NCBI GenBank assembly: GCA_002424045.1
Contig: DIPH01000051.1
Location: forward strand, 75,411 to 139,410
From: Firmicutes bacterium UBA5493
GTDB lineage: Bacteria > Bacillota > Limnochordia > Darwinibacteriales > Darwinibacteriaceae
Reading direction: 5' to 3'
DNA: 64,000 nt
Under the pieces are notes generated by a model. That model saw nothing but the letters and a program-made list of their open reading frames with translations, had not been told where the DNA came from and did no database searches. The stretch's first letter is position 1; every line of letters starts with the position of its first letter. Below, one piece after another: positions 44,187-52,913 of the stretch. A program made the position numbers and the translations under genes.

Positions 44187-45070
44187 TATGAAACCTTCCT
44201 CTCAATAAATCCAAACTGAAATACTGTCAATAGGGTTGCTAAAACCATCAGAATTACCGATTGGGCCGCAGACGAACCTAAATTGAGACTGATAATTCCA
44301 TCTTTATATGCTTTGTAGATTAAGATCTCAGTTGCGTTACCTGGACCACCTTTGGTAACAGCATCAATCAAGCCAAAGGTGTCAAATAAGGAGTACACAA
44401 CATTCATGACCAACAGAAAAAACGTTGTGGGCGATAATAAGGGAAGTGTGATGTAGCGAATTGCTTTCAGGGATGTCGCACCATCCACCAAAGCCGCTTC
44501 TTGAAGTGATTTGGGAATAGCCTGGAGTCCAGCTAGGAAAAATGCCACATTATACCCTAAGTTAGTCCAAATCGCTGTGAGAATAACCAAGAGCATAGCC
44601 GCATTTCCATTTAGGATCCAGTCGAAATTAAAATCGATAATACCCTCGAAAAAGTAGGGAACAATGCCAAAGGTCGGATGCATCATGAACATCCAAAGGA
44701 TTCCTGAGATGGGTAAAGCAACCCCATAGGGCCATAAAATTGCAGTACGATAAACTGTGCGGCCACGCACCGCTTGATTTAACAACAATGCAATGCACAG
44801 AGAAATGGCTACACCTAGGAGCGTAACGCTGGCTGAAAACATGAGCGTAGTAATTAAGCTTCGTTGATACTGGGGTGAAGCAAATAATCTTTGGAAGTTC
44901 TGGGAACCCACAAAAAAGGTGCGATCCCCAAATGGAGTGGTTCTATATAATGCAAGTCGCAAGGACGTGATGGCTGGCCAAAAAAAGAAGACAATGGTTA
45001 TCACTATTTGCGGAGCAAGCAGAATGTACGGTAGCCACTTGTTCTTCTTGAATACAACCTGCTGAGACAT
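44183..45070 (-). CDS. ABC transporter permease, UgpA-like
   Basis: 295 residues from the ATG at 45070, with AAAGGG upstream; the longer frame adds 63 residues from within the binding-protein gene and hairpin. EAA loop PKSLQEAALVDGATSLKAIR. LLAPQIVITIVFFFWPAITS and FGLIDAVTKGGPGNATEILI are characteristic of UgpA-type permeases. Confidence 0.87.
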   Translation of the reverse strand: MSQQVVFKKNKWLPYILLAPQIVITIVFFFWPAITSLRLALYRTTPFGDRTFFVGSQNFQRLFASPQYQRSLITTLMFSASVTLLGVAISLCIALLLNQAVRGRTVYRTAILWPYGVALPISGILWMFMMHPTFGIVPYFFEGIIDFNFDWILNGNAAMLLVILTAIWTNLGYNVAFFLAGLQAIPKSLQEAALVDGATSLKAIRYITLPLLSPTTFFLLVMNVVYSLFDTFGLIDAVTKGGPGNATEILIYKAYKDGIISLNLGSSAAQSVILMVLATLLTVFQFGFIERKVSY

Positions 45071-45096
45071 AACAATAACCCTTTCTTTCGAGGTAG

Positions 45097-45127
45097 CACA
45101 CGGTTTGGATAGGCTCCAAACCGTGTG
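45097..45127 (-). other. Intercistronic hairpin after the ugpB-like gene
   Basis: CACACGGTTTGG / CCAAACCGTGTG, a perfect 12-bp stem with a 7-base loop, 10 bases after the binding-protein stop. Followed by CTACCTCG on the minus strand, so not a classic terminator. Confidence 0.72.
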
Positions 45128-45137
45128 TTGATTCCTT

Positions 45138-46451
45138 CTATTGGTACATTTCGGCAAATTCCTCAAGGAGCTGGTTAGCTCTCTTGACTGCATCATTGAG
45201 ACCATCCTCGACTGATTTATTACCCGCGAAGATATTCTCCATCTCCTCCTCAACAACATTGCGGATTTCTACGAAGTTGCCAAGGCGGAGTCCCTTGGTA
45301 TCAGGAGTAGGATCAGAATAGTTTAGTTGATCAATAGCTATGCGTTGATATGGCTCTTTTTCAAAGTGTCCTTCTGCCTCCAAGATAGCTGCAGCAGAGT
45401 TAGTGATGGGCACGTATCCAGTTTGTTTATGCCACCAAGCTTGTTGTTCAGGTTGAGCAACGAAATTGAGAAACTCAGCTACGCCGCGGTATTCTTCCTC
45501 GCTATGCCCCTTCAAAACCCATAGTGTTGCTCCACCAATAATGGTGTTAGTCATTGGGTATGGCTCCCCCCAATGGGGAAGCATGGCTGCGTCCCAATTC
45601 AAGCCACTTTGTTTCATACTACCGATTAGGGCCGAGGAGTGAGGCATCATGGCAGCATCTTCATTCATGAAGATCCAGTTAGCACTATCACCCCGTCCTC
45701 CGTAGTGGAAGATCCCTTCTTCTTGCCATCTTGCCAAGGCAGACATGTGCTTCATGCCAAACTCACCGTTAATGAGCAGCTCTACATCTAGCCCATCGAA
45801 GCCATTACCTTGGCTAGCAAATGGTAGGCCATGCCAAGCATGCATCGTCTCAAGTTGCACCCACGCAGGCCATCCAGTAGTAAACCCATAATGGGCAGCA
45901 CCAGATTCGATGATTTGCCGACTATACTCTTCTACCTCTTGCCAGGTCTGTGGAGGACGATCTGGGTCTAAGCCAGCGGCTTCAAAGATATCCCTGTTAT
46001 AGAAGAAAATTGGGCTGGATGAGTTAAAAGGTAACGAATAGAGATCTCCTTCGTGTGTATAGTAGGCATAAACTGCTGAGACGAAGTCATCCCAGTCGAT
46101 CTCGATGCCTTGCTCTTCCATGAGTTGATACACAGGGTAAATGGCTCCAGATAAGAGCATGGTTTGTGTACCCACTTCGTAAACTTGCAGAATATGAGGT
46201 GCATTGCCTGCGCGATAGGCAGCAATGGCTGCGGTCATAGATTCGGCATAGGCTCCTCTAAAAAAGGCGACTACTTCAAACTCATCTTGGCTATTGTTGA
46301 AGTCTGTTACGAGTTGTTGTACGGTCTCTCCTAGTTGCCCGCCCAACGAAAACCAAAAGTCAATTTGAGTCTTGGCGTTAGCTACACTGGCACCCGCCAA
46401 AATGACTGTGAGTACAACGAGAGCCACCAGGTTTTTTGAACTAAATCTCAC
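45138..46451 (-). CDS. ABC transporter substrate-binding protein, UgpB-like
   Basis: 438 residues from the GTG at 46451, which has GGGGGG upstream; the longer frame adds 61 residues. Signal peptide ends SVANA with no lipobox cysteine. The mature protein matches UgpB closely in the segment YAESMTAAIAAYRAGNAPHI, then LQVYEVGTQTML, and later FNSSSPIFFYNRDIFEAAGL. UgpB binds sn-glycerol 3-phosphate or glycerophosphodiesters. UgpC is absent; a shared ATPase is needed. The 275 bases upstream hold a repeat copy and a terminator hairpin but no clear promoter. Confidence 0.88.
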   Translation of the reverse strand: MRFSSKNLVALVVLTVILAGASVANAKTQIDFWFSLGGQLGETVQQLVTDFNNSQDEFEVVAFFRGAYAESMTAAIAAYRAGNAPHILQVYEVGTQTMLLSGAIYPVYQLMEEQGIEIDWDDFVSAVYAYYTHEGDLYSLPFNSSSPIFFYNRDIFEAAGLDPDRPPQTWQEVEEYSRQIIESGAAHYGFTTGWPAWVQLETMHAWHGLPFASQGNGFDGLDVELLINGEFGMKHMSALARWQEEGIFHYGGRGDSANWIFMNEDAAMMPHSSALIGSMKQSGLNWDAAMLPHWGEPYPMTNTIIGGATLWVLKGHSEEEYRGVAEFLNFVAQPEQQAWWHKQTGYVPITNSAAAILEAEGHFEKEPYQRIAIDQLNYSDPTPDTKGLRLGNFVEIRNVVEEEMENIFAGNKSVEDGLNDAVKRANQLLEEFAEMYQ

Positions 46452-46632
46452 TGAAATTCCCCCCCTGATTCTAAAGTCTTGGTAAACTAGCACTACCCTC
46501 CCTCTGATAATTTTGTGTAGGCAATATAGATCTAGCTTGTGTGAATGCGTTACAGTTATGGGTAATCTATAATCCATTCCGCCTGATAAATTTCCTTCTT
46601 TAAGAATCGTAAAAATGCACCCAGTTATAACC

Positions 46633-46654
46633 AAGGGGCCTGTCCCTCGCGCGG
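46633..46654. repeat. Dispersed palindromic repeat, copy 12
   Basis: AAGGGGCCTGTCCCTCGCGC followed by GG; it has the CGCG tail seen in other copies. Only copy found in the right half of the window. Confidence 0.5.
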
Positions 46655-46701
46655 TTTAACGAATATCGTACAAACAACAACCCTCACCACAGTCCCAACT
46701 T

Positions 46702-46753
46702 AAAAAACACACCTCCCCATACCCAACTAGTATGTAGGAAGATGTGTTTTTGC
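46702..46753. terminator. Bidirectional hairpin terminator
   Basis: A long imperfect stem: AAAAACACA...CATAC pairs with GTATG...TGTGTTTTT. T-runs follow on both strands. On the minus strand it ends the 102-residue gene, whose last residues are encoded in the stem. Confidence 0.7.
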
Positions 46754-47035
46754 TCTTTGTATGTTACTAGCCCAGCAATTGTGGCCATCCATACAGAAAT
46801 GGAATCCATTATTCGTTATTGAAACAGAAGCGATAGACTCGAGGCCAACGGGCAGAATATGGATGGCAGTGTTCGACTCTCCAAACAGCTCACTTATACA
46901 CTGTTTGTGATGTTCTCCAGGTTTCCAGCTGATCTTTGCTCCCCCCACAAACATATTGAGGTGTGGAATCCTAGGTCTCTTATAATCATACTTGACATAG
47001 AGCCGTACTGTCATCTGTTTCTCGTGTGAATACAT
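46727..47035 (-). CDS. Small hypothetical protein
   Basis: 102 residues. I do not recognise it. AGGAAG lies 6 bases before the ATG and a strong terminator overlaps its last codons, which favours a real transcription unit. It contains MFVGGAKISWKPGEHHKQCI and FHFCMDGHNCW, with three cysteines in all. It could also be the tail of a decayed gene given the surroundings. The 260 bases upstream (47036-47295) contain only an 8-bp hairpin at 47288-47307. Confidence 0.4.
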   Translation of the reverse strand: MYSHEKQMTVRLYVKYDYKRPRIPHLNMFVGGAKISWKPGEHHKQCISELFGESNTAIHILPVGLESIASVSITNNGFHFCMDGHNCWASNIQRAKTHLPTY

Positions 47036-47295
47036 GGGCTACTTCCTGACTCTAGAAGTCAAGGTTTTCGTCCGCCCCCCGAACTACCAAATAAAAGCCA
47101 CGCTTACCAATCAGGTCAGTTACACCCTCGCACATAATTGTATCCTTTGCAGAAGCCATCTCTGCCGATCACTGCAAGCCGTAAGAGTTGTTATCTTCAC
47201 CCTTTTGGCAAGAAATATCGTCCAAGAACTGACAAGGCGGGCAGAGGAAACCGCCTTTACGATTCAAGTTTCGCCGAATTGCGCGGTCGCCGACC

Positions 47296-47577
47296 CTATG
47301 GTCGGCGGTGGAGTTTGTTAGATGTTTGTTCATCAATTTCCAAGTACTCAATTAGTGCGGCCTTCAGAATTTTCGAGTAGTTCACGCCCTGTTCCTCAGC
47401 GATGTCCTTCAACCATGCTGGAATTGTAAGATTCGTCTTAACTGCCCGATTATCTAGTTCGTTCTTGATCATCCCCGGGAACACCGATATGGGAGTAACT
47501 ATACTTCCTTGTGCTGTATGCGGATCCAGTTCCGGATTTTTACTAGGGGAGGGTAACTCATCGCCGTCCTTTTCCAT
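47296..47577 (-). pseudogene. hicB: hicB antitoxin remnant (C-terminal half)
   Basis: The open frame has DGDELPSPS (end of the HicB N-terminal partner-binding domain) and AVKTNLTIPAWLKDIAEEQG, then VNYSKILKAALIEYLEI, the ribbon-helix-helix DNA-binding half of HicB. The first about 45 residues of a normal HicB are missing because the frame runs straight out of a hicA fragment. Without the N-terminal domain it cannot neutralise HicA in the usual way. Confidence 0.78.
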
Positions 47578-47579
47578 CC

Positions 47580-47677
47580 CATAGACATGTCTAGTTGGAT
47601 GTGTGAACCTTTCGTTCTAGCTTCAATCTCTCGCCAACGTCTTGGCCGAGAATTTTCAGAAGTTCTCTGGCAGCCAT
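47580..47677 (-). pseudogene. hicA: hicA toxin remnant (N-terminal part)
   Basis: Starts at an ATG with a perfect AGGAGG 7 bases upstream and reads MAARELLKILGQDV. After a shift near 47633 another frame continues WREIEARTKGSHIQLD, containing the GSH motif of HicA with its catalytic histidine. The rest of hicA (about 30 residues) and the start of hicB are deleted, and the two genes are fused. Confidence 0.75.
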
Positions 47678-47890
47678 TCCTGAACCTCCTGGAATAAATA
47701 TACGCCTTTTTTATGCGTACGTCAATTTGCAGGGATAGTAAACTAAGGGCAATTCAATGTAGGACTTGGCTTTACGTAGCCCAAGGTTCGACACAGCTGC
47801 CTGCACTCCTACAACTATTCCCAATTTTCCGTTATTGGGGTGCAAAAATCGACCGTAGGGTCACGCTGCGCATTTTCCATGTTCTGCACA

Positions 47891-47946
47891 TGAAAAGAGG
47901 GCCGCGAAAAATGAATCAACTCGAGTTCATTTGCCACAGCCCCTTT
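47891..47946 (-). terminator. Probable terminator of the nucleoside operon
   Basis: On the minus strand AAAAGGGGCTGTGGCAAATGAA pairs imperfectly with TTCATTTTTCGCGGCCCTCTTTT-type sequence (arms at 47925-47946 and 47891-47914). It lies just after the last gene of the nucleoside operon and ends in TTTT. The upstream spacer to hicA (47700-47890) holds no gene I can support. Confidence 0.5.
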
Positions 47947-47953
47947 TCTTATT

Positions 47954-48697
47954 CTAGCTTCCTAACCAGTTGACTAATTGTTGCCAAAACTGATTATACT
48001 GTCGCCACTCTACAAACTCAGCTGAACCCCAGTGGGGTGCACAATCAGATGCAAAAGCAGCAGTCTTGCCCTTTCCATACGAACCAACGACCAAAATTGG
48101 ATCTTGATCGGCTGTCACTAGTACGCTTGCGTCAACCTTTGGGGTCAATTTATTGTACCCTAGAAGCATAGGCCAGGTAGTATCTAAACCCTGGACAACT
48201 GGATGTGCAGAGTTAACGACTTTGGGATACAAGCCTTCAGGAACTTCCACCCGATCATCGTATTCCATCATTGTAACGGGTAGAATCTCTTCCACAGGGG
48301 TATGTCTATACTTTCCTTTGCCATCAATTCCAGTGAAGGATAAATAACCCCCTACCATAAGGAAAGCACCGCCTTGATCAACATAGTCCCGAAACAGCTT
48401 AAGACGATTAGGCGTTGCAATGGATCTTTCAAACGTATCGGGATGCAGCAACAGCGTATTAGCACCAATATCACTTAAAATGACGGCACTGTACTCCTGC
48501 AGATCTCTTAACGCTGTTGGCACTTTACTTGGGGCGTGATGGTTTGGAATATAGTCAACTTGGTAACCCCCAGCCTCTAGGGCCCCAATCAACCACTCGG
48601 CACCCTCACCATACTTTGTGGTGAAAAATGCATCAAAACCCTTCTGGTGTACTGAAAATACTTCCCAGCTTTCACCGACCAATAATACTTTCTTCAT
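47954..48697 (-). CDS. ThuA-like / class I glutamine-amidotransferase-like protein (copy 1)
   Basis: 247 residues, AAGGAGG upstream. A flavodoxin/GATase-1-like Rossmann fold: KKVLLVGESWEVFSVHQKGF, AVILSDIGANTLLLHPDTF, FLMVGGYLSFTGIDGKGKY and AAFASDCAPHWGS. The nucleophile cysteine of true glutamine amidotransferases is not in its usual place; C in SDCAPHW is the only candidate. Such proteins occur in sugar and nucleoside loci, function unknown (ThuA is linked to disaccharide use). A second copy at the window end also neighbours a ribokinase gene. Last gene of the nucleoside operon. Confidence 0.72.
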   Translation of the reverse strand: MKKVLLVGESWEVFSVHQKGFDAFFTTKYGEGAEWLIGALEAGGYQVDYIPNHHAPSKVPTALRDLQEYSAVILSDIGANTLLLHPDTFERSIATPNRLKLFRDYVDQGGAFLMVGGYLSFTGIDGKGKYRHTPVEEILPVTMMEYDDRVEVPEGLYPKVVNSAHPVVQGLDTTWPMLLGYNKLTPKVDASVLVTADQDPILVVGSYGKGKTAAFASDCAPHWGSAEFVEWRQYNQFWQQLVNWLGS

Positions 48698-48710
48698 CTG
48701 TTTTCCCTCC

Positions 48711-49973
48711 TTATGAATCTACGCCACACCACTTGATTAACAGGCTGGCATACATATAGATCGCAGTTAAATAGTCTTCTACTCCTATAGCCTCATTAAT
48801 GCTGTGGGCATCTTCGGGTTTACCAGGACCGAGAACAATTGTTGGAATCCCGGTAATGTTCTGAAGCAAGCGTGCATCATTTCCTGCTGGTGAAGCAGTA
48901 ATTACTTTGCCCTCGGGAATAACTGACTTGGCGACTTTCACCAACTGGTGCTCAATATCAATTTCATAAGGCTTGCCCTCTTGGTACATTTCCACCCCAA
49001 CAGGGTTTTCTTGTAGCCATGGTTCTGACGCTTCTAATGATCTTACTGCTTGCAAGATATCGTCCTCGATGACTGCTTTTGTAAGTCCAGGAAAATAATG
49101 GACACAAATCTTAAACTCGCAATCAGGTGGAACAGTAGATCCTGCCTCTCCTCCATGTATTTCCCCAATATTTAAGGTTGGTGGAGGCATTAAGGGATGC
49201 TTGTAATTCATTAGCCACTTATGTTCTAGCTCGTAAAGGCGAGCAATGAGCTTGATGGCGTAATCTATGGCATTTTCCCCTTCCCACTTGCGTCCAGAAT
49301 GGATAGCCTTACCCCGAAAGGAAAACTTATAGAACAAAAATCCCATGTGGCCAACTTGGAGATGTAAGTCAGTTGGTTCACAGACGACGGCCGCATCAGC
49401 CTCACATCCCTCAACAGCAAAGGCTAATGTGCCATTGCCACCGCCCTCTTCATCAATTACACTCTGGAAATAAACATCCCCTTTCAGGGATAACCCAGCC
49501 GACTTTACTAGATCGATGGCTGATAAAGCTGCCATTAAGCCACCTTTCATGTCCGTGCTTCCTAACCCAAGGATCTTCCCATCAACCTCTTCACCGCTAA
49601 AGGGATCAAAATCCCAAAGTTCCCGATTTCCATATGGCATCGTATCTACGTGCCCATTTAAAATAATGGAATTGCCTCCGCCACTGCCGCGAAACGTGCC
49701 AAGCAAGTTGGGTCGATCGGTATAGTTGTGACCAGGATTACCCTCGCCATAGTCTTTAATTCCCTTTTGAATAATCTCTTCATTTACTTCGCGAAACTCG
49801 GGAACACCACCCATTCTCTCAATTTGTTCTGCTAGCACCTTTTGACCCTTAAGCTCATTACCGCCATCAATGCCATGACCAATCACGCTGGTATCACATC
49901 TGATGAGTTCTTGTAACAAACCAATGTACTTGGTTCTGTTCTTGGTAAGTGCAGTTTGTAAAATGTCAGTCAT
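48711..49973 (-). CDS. M20-family metallopeptidase/deacylase (ArgE/DapE-like)
   Basis: 420 residues. Metal-site motifs: LNGHVDTMPYG (H and the following D), GLGSTDMKGG, DEEGGGNG (catalytic E and ligand E), EPTD, and the C-terminal DAHSINE with the last histidine ligand. A central dimerisation domain is present. Members remove acyl groups from amino acids or hydrolyse dipeptides and carbamoyl compounds. Its position between a nucleoside hydrolase and a ThuA-like gene suggests a substrate in nucleoside or base breakdown, but this is inference. Confidence 0.88.
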   Translation of the reverse strand: MTDILQTALTKNRTKYIGLLQELIRCDTSVIGHGIDGGNELKGQKVLAEQIERMGGVPEFREVNEEIIQKGIKDYGEGNPGHNYTDRPNLLGTFRGSGGGNSIILNGHVDTMPYGNRELWDFDPFSGEEVDGKILGLGSTDMKGGLMAALSAIDLVKSAGLSLKGDVYFQSVIDEEGGGNGTLAFAVEGCEADAAVVCEPTDLHLQVGHMGFLFYKFSFRGKAIHSGRKWEGENAIDYAIKLIARLYELEHKWLMNYKHPLMPPPTLNIGEIHGGEAGSTVPPDCEFKICVHYFPGLTKAVIEDDILQAVRSLEASEPWLQENPVGVEMYQEGKPYEIDIEHQLVKVAKSVIPEGKVITASPAGNDARLLQNITGIPTIVLGPGKPEDAHSINEAIGVEDYLTAIYMYASLLIKWCGVDS

Positions 49974-49985
49974 TCAGTCATCACC

Positions 49986-50912
49986 CTAGTATTTCTGGAT
50001 AGTGTCAATCAAAAGATCCCAGAATCTGTTCTGGTCAAGCTCCAAGGCTACATCCACATTAGCTGATTTCGCCGTTACTCCATAGAAATCACAGACAGTT
50101 CGACCATAACAAGGTCCTTTGCTCGTATCAATAACAACAGGTAGCTTTTGGGTCTTGATTAAACTGGGGTCGATTACATAGGCCACAGCACACACATCAT
50201 GCAAAGGCGGAGCTTCGAAGTTGAACTCTCTCTTATACGTGGAGCCAAAGAACTCCAGCAATTCCACAACCACCTGCGCTACTGGTGAGTTAATCTGACC
50301 AATACGGGCCACAACATCCGGATACGCCTTGGCCTGATGTGTAAGATCTAAACCAATCATGGTAACCGGTAATCCACTTTCAAAAACTACATGGGCTGCC
50401 TCAGGGTCAACATAAATATTGAACTCCGCCGAAGGGGTATGGTTTCCCATACCATAAGCCCCACCCATCAACACGATCTCTTTGATTCCCTCTTTGATGC
50501 GAGGTTCTTTCATAAGTGCCAATGCTATATTGGTTAGTGGTCCAGTGGGAATCAGAACTAACTCCTTATCGTACTTGAGGCATTCTTCAATAATAAAATC
50601 CACAGCACTCTGAGACTCGGCTTGTCGATTCGTCTCGGGGAACTCAGGTCCATCCAATCCGGAATCGCCATGAATATTATCAGCTATGACCTGGTCTCGA
50701 AATAACGGCATACCTTGACCTGCATACACAGGAACACTGATTCCTGCCAAGCTACAAATATTGAGCGCGTTTTGCAATGTCTTCTCTAACACCTGATTAC
50801 CGGCAACTACGGTGATCCCCCGCAAATCTAGGCTTTCGTGTTTAGCTGCCAGCAAAATTGCGACTGCATCATCATGTCCTGGATCCACATCTAGAATAAT
50901 CTTGGTCTTCAT
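49986..50912 (-). CDS. Inosine/uridine-preferring nucleoside hydrolase
   Basis: 308 residues. The calcium-binding signature DVDPGHDDA (8-16) is intact; GNHTPSAEFNIYVDPEAA and the C-terminal HDVCAVAYVIDP with the conserved histidine and aspartate complete the active site. It splits ribonucleosides into free base and ribose in the cytosol. In this operon the importer supplies the nucleoside and the ribokinase gene can use the ribose. It lies 14 bases after the permease gene. Confidence 0.93.
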   Translation of the reverse strand: MKTKIILDVDPGHDDAVAILLAAKHESLDLRGITVVAGNQVLEKTLQNALNICSLAGISVPVYAGQGMPLFRDQVIADNIHGDSGLDGPEFPETNRQAESQSAVDFIIEECLKYDKELVLIPTGPLTNIALALMKEPRIKEGIKEIVLMGGAYGMGNHTPSAEFNIYVDPEAAHVVFESGLPVTMIGLDLTHQAKAYPDVVARIGQINSPVAQVVVELLEFFGSTYKREFNFEAPPLHDVCAVAYVIDPSLIKTQKLPVVIDTSKGPCYGRTVCDFYGVTAKSANVDVALELDQNRFWDLLIDTIQKY

Positions 50913-50926
50913 TGTCCTACTCCTCT

Positions 50927-51850
50927 CTAGAATGGTTGTTTTTGTGTTAGTCTTCTTTGTTGGCGGATCATACTAAAGGTAATAGCAAAGACAGTTGCCA
51001 AATAAGGCATCATCAAAATAAACTGAGACGGAAACCCCATAGTCTGCAAACGTGCGCCAACACCTTCAGTAAATCCGAAGAATAGGCTAGCAAACCAAGT
51101 AGTTATTGGAGCCACTCCTCCAAAGTACATGGCAGCTACGCCAATAAAACCGCGGCCATTGGTCATGTTTTCAATAAACTGTGTAGTATAACCTAAGGAG
51201 AGATGGGCACCGGCCAAACCTCCTAGAACTCCACTAATCAACAAAGCTTGCACTTTTTTCGTGGTTACACTAATACCACCTGTTTCCACCGCTGCAGGGT
51301 GGACACCAGTAAAACGCAAGCGCAAACCCCAGACTGTCTTATAGATAAGAAAGTTGAACACAAATACTAAAACTATCGCCAGGTAATCCATTAAGTTGTA
51401 ATTGTTGAATAGAGTGTTGATAACAGGGTGTATTTCTAAAAAGCTCAGGTTAATTCTAGGGATGGGAGAAATCTGGGGACTATAAAAAGACCCTGCCACC
51501 CCGAACCAGTTTGTAAGCAAAAATCTGGTGAAAGCTAGACTAAAGAGGTTGATCGCGATACCAGCCACAAACACGTCAGCCTTGAATTTCAGGTGAATGA
51601 GGGCCATCAAAGCAGCGATTAACACACCAGCAACGACGGCGGCCATAATTCCCACTATCCAGCTACCAGACCAATAACTAGCCGCGACCGCGATAAAGGC
51701 AGACACTAACATAATGCCTTCAATGCCGATATTGGTAATGTTAGCAAGCTCAGTCACGATCAATCCGAGGGCAGCTAACAAAATCGGCGTGGACATTCTA
51801 ACTGTTGCTCGAATCAAAGTCAGGGTAAAAATTTCAGAGAGATCAAACAA
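50927..51850 (-). CDS. Nucleoside ABC transporter permease (NupQ-like)
   Basis: 307 residues from a TTG with GGGAGGAG upstream, overlapping the previous gene by 8 bases. BPD_transp_2-type permease with about eight helices; LIVTELANITNIGIEGIMLV is the family's N-terminal signature, and GVHPAAVETGGISV the conserved cytoplasmic loop. Confidence 0.9.
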   Translation of the reverse strand: MFDLSEIFTLTLIRATVRMSTPILLAALGLIVTELANITNIGIEGIMLVSAFIAVAASYWSGSWIVGIMAAVVAGVLIAALMALIHLKFKADVFVAGIAINLFSLAFTRFLLTNWFGVAGSFYSPQISPIPRINLSFLEIHPVINTLFNNYNLMDYLAIVLVFVFNFLIYKTVWGLRLRFTGVHPAAVETGGISVTTKKVQALLISGVLGGLAGAHLSLGYTTQFIENMTNGRGFIGVAAMYFGGVAPITTWFASLFFGFTEGVGARLQTMGFPSQFILMMPYLATVFAITFSMIRQQRRLTQKQPF

Positions 51851-52913
51851 CCTCAGCTCCTCCCTTCGCTAAAGAGACTCGTTTCCTAATTACAATCAAG
51901 GCCTCAGCAGCTGCAAAGAGAATGATAACAGCCTCCATTATCCCTATCAATTCTCGGGGAATACCAGTGAATCGCTCCATGCCTATGGCCCCGGATTTTA
52001 GGACTGCTAAGAAAAAGGCAACAAAGGGAATTGCTTTTAGATTGTTTCTTGCTAACAAGGCAACCATGATCCCATCAAATCCATAGCCAACCGAGAAATT
52101 ATCTAAGAAATAGCCATGAATTCCAATGACTTGAATTGCACCGGTAATGCCTCCAATTAGGCCACTTAAAGCCATCGTTCCGATCATGATCCAGCGCGAA
52201 CGAAAGCCAACATATGTCGCAAAATGAGCATTAAATCCCACAGCTTTAATCTTGTAACCAATCGTGGTATAATCCATCAACCAGATAAAAAGGACTACAA
52301 TCCCAAGGGCGATGAAAATGCCTGTATTCGCCCTGCTAGGCATCAGAATCTTCGTTAAGCGAGCACTTTCCTGTATAGTTGGAGTCTGAGGTACACCAAT
52401 ATTGGGATTCTTAAAGACGTGATTCACAATATAGCTAGTAAAGAATATGGCTACATAGTTAAGCATAATGGTGGTACAAACCTCATTCACCCGCCATGTA
52501 GCACGGAGAAACCCGGGGATAACTGCCCATAATGCACCAGCTATGCCCCCAAGAAGTAAGACCAAGATTATGTGTAAAACACTAGGCAGACCTACGATAA
52601 TATAACCGAAGTAAGCGGCAACAATTGCCCCAAAATATAGCTGACCCTCTACCCCTACATTAAAAACGGAAGCCTGCGATGCCACCGCAAAGGCTAAGCC
52701 AGACAGCAATAGAGGGACAAATCGTTCTAGTGTACCACCAAAGTTGAAACGCCCACTAAAAGCACCATTAAGCAGAGCAGTATAAGCTTCAATTACATTG
52801 TGACCTTGGATCGCCATCAATGCGGTACCGATAATCAAGCCCAACAAAACAGCTGCTAATACATTTATTGGTGACTGCAATTTATTCAATCTATCCAAAA
52901 TACTAGGCTTCAA
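51843..52913 (-). CDS. Nucleoside ABC transporter permease (NupP-like)
   Basis: 356 residues from a TTG preceded by GAGG. BPD_transp_2 permease with ALNGAFSGRFNFGGTLER-type start (here LLNGAFSGRFNFGGT), ASVFNVGVEGQLYFGA and the NEVCTTIMLNYVA loop typical of YufP/NupP. It overlaps the ATPase gene by 11 bases. Confidence 0.9.
   Translation of the reverse strand: MKPSILDRLNKLQSPINVLAAVLLGLIIGTALMAIQGHNVIEAYTALLNGAFSGRFNFGGTLERFVPLLLSGLAFAVASQASVFNVGVEGQLYFGAIVAAYFGYIIVGLPSVLHIILVLLLGGIAGALWAVIPGFLRATWRVNEVCTTIMLNYVAIFFTSYIVNHVFKNPNIGVPQTPTIQESARLTKILMPSRANTGIFIALGIVVLFIWLMDYTTIGYKIKAVGFNAHFATYVGFRSRWIMIGTMALSGLIGGITGAIQVIGIHGYFLDNFSVGYGFDGIMVALLARNNLKAIPFVAFFLAVLKSGAIGMERFTGIPRELIGIMEAVIILFAAAEALIVIRKRVSLAKGGAEVV

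Noticed and set aside
47169..47351. Short overlapping ORFs between the 102-residue gene and hicB
   Set aside because: No motifs, no ribosome sites, and both strands are open by chance in a GC-richer patch with a hairpin.
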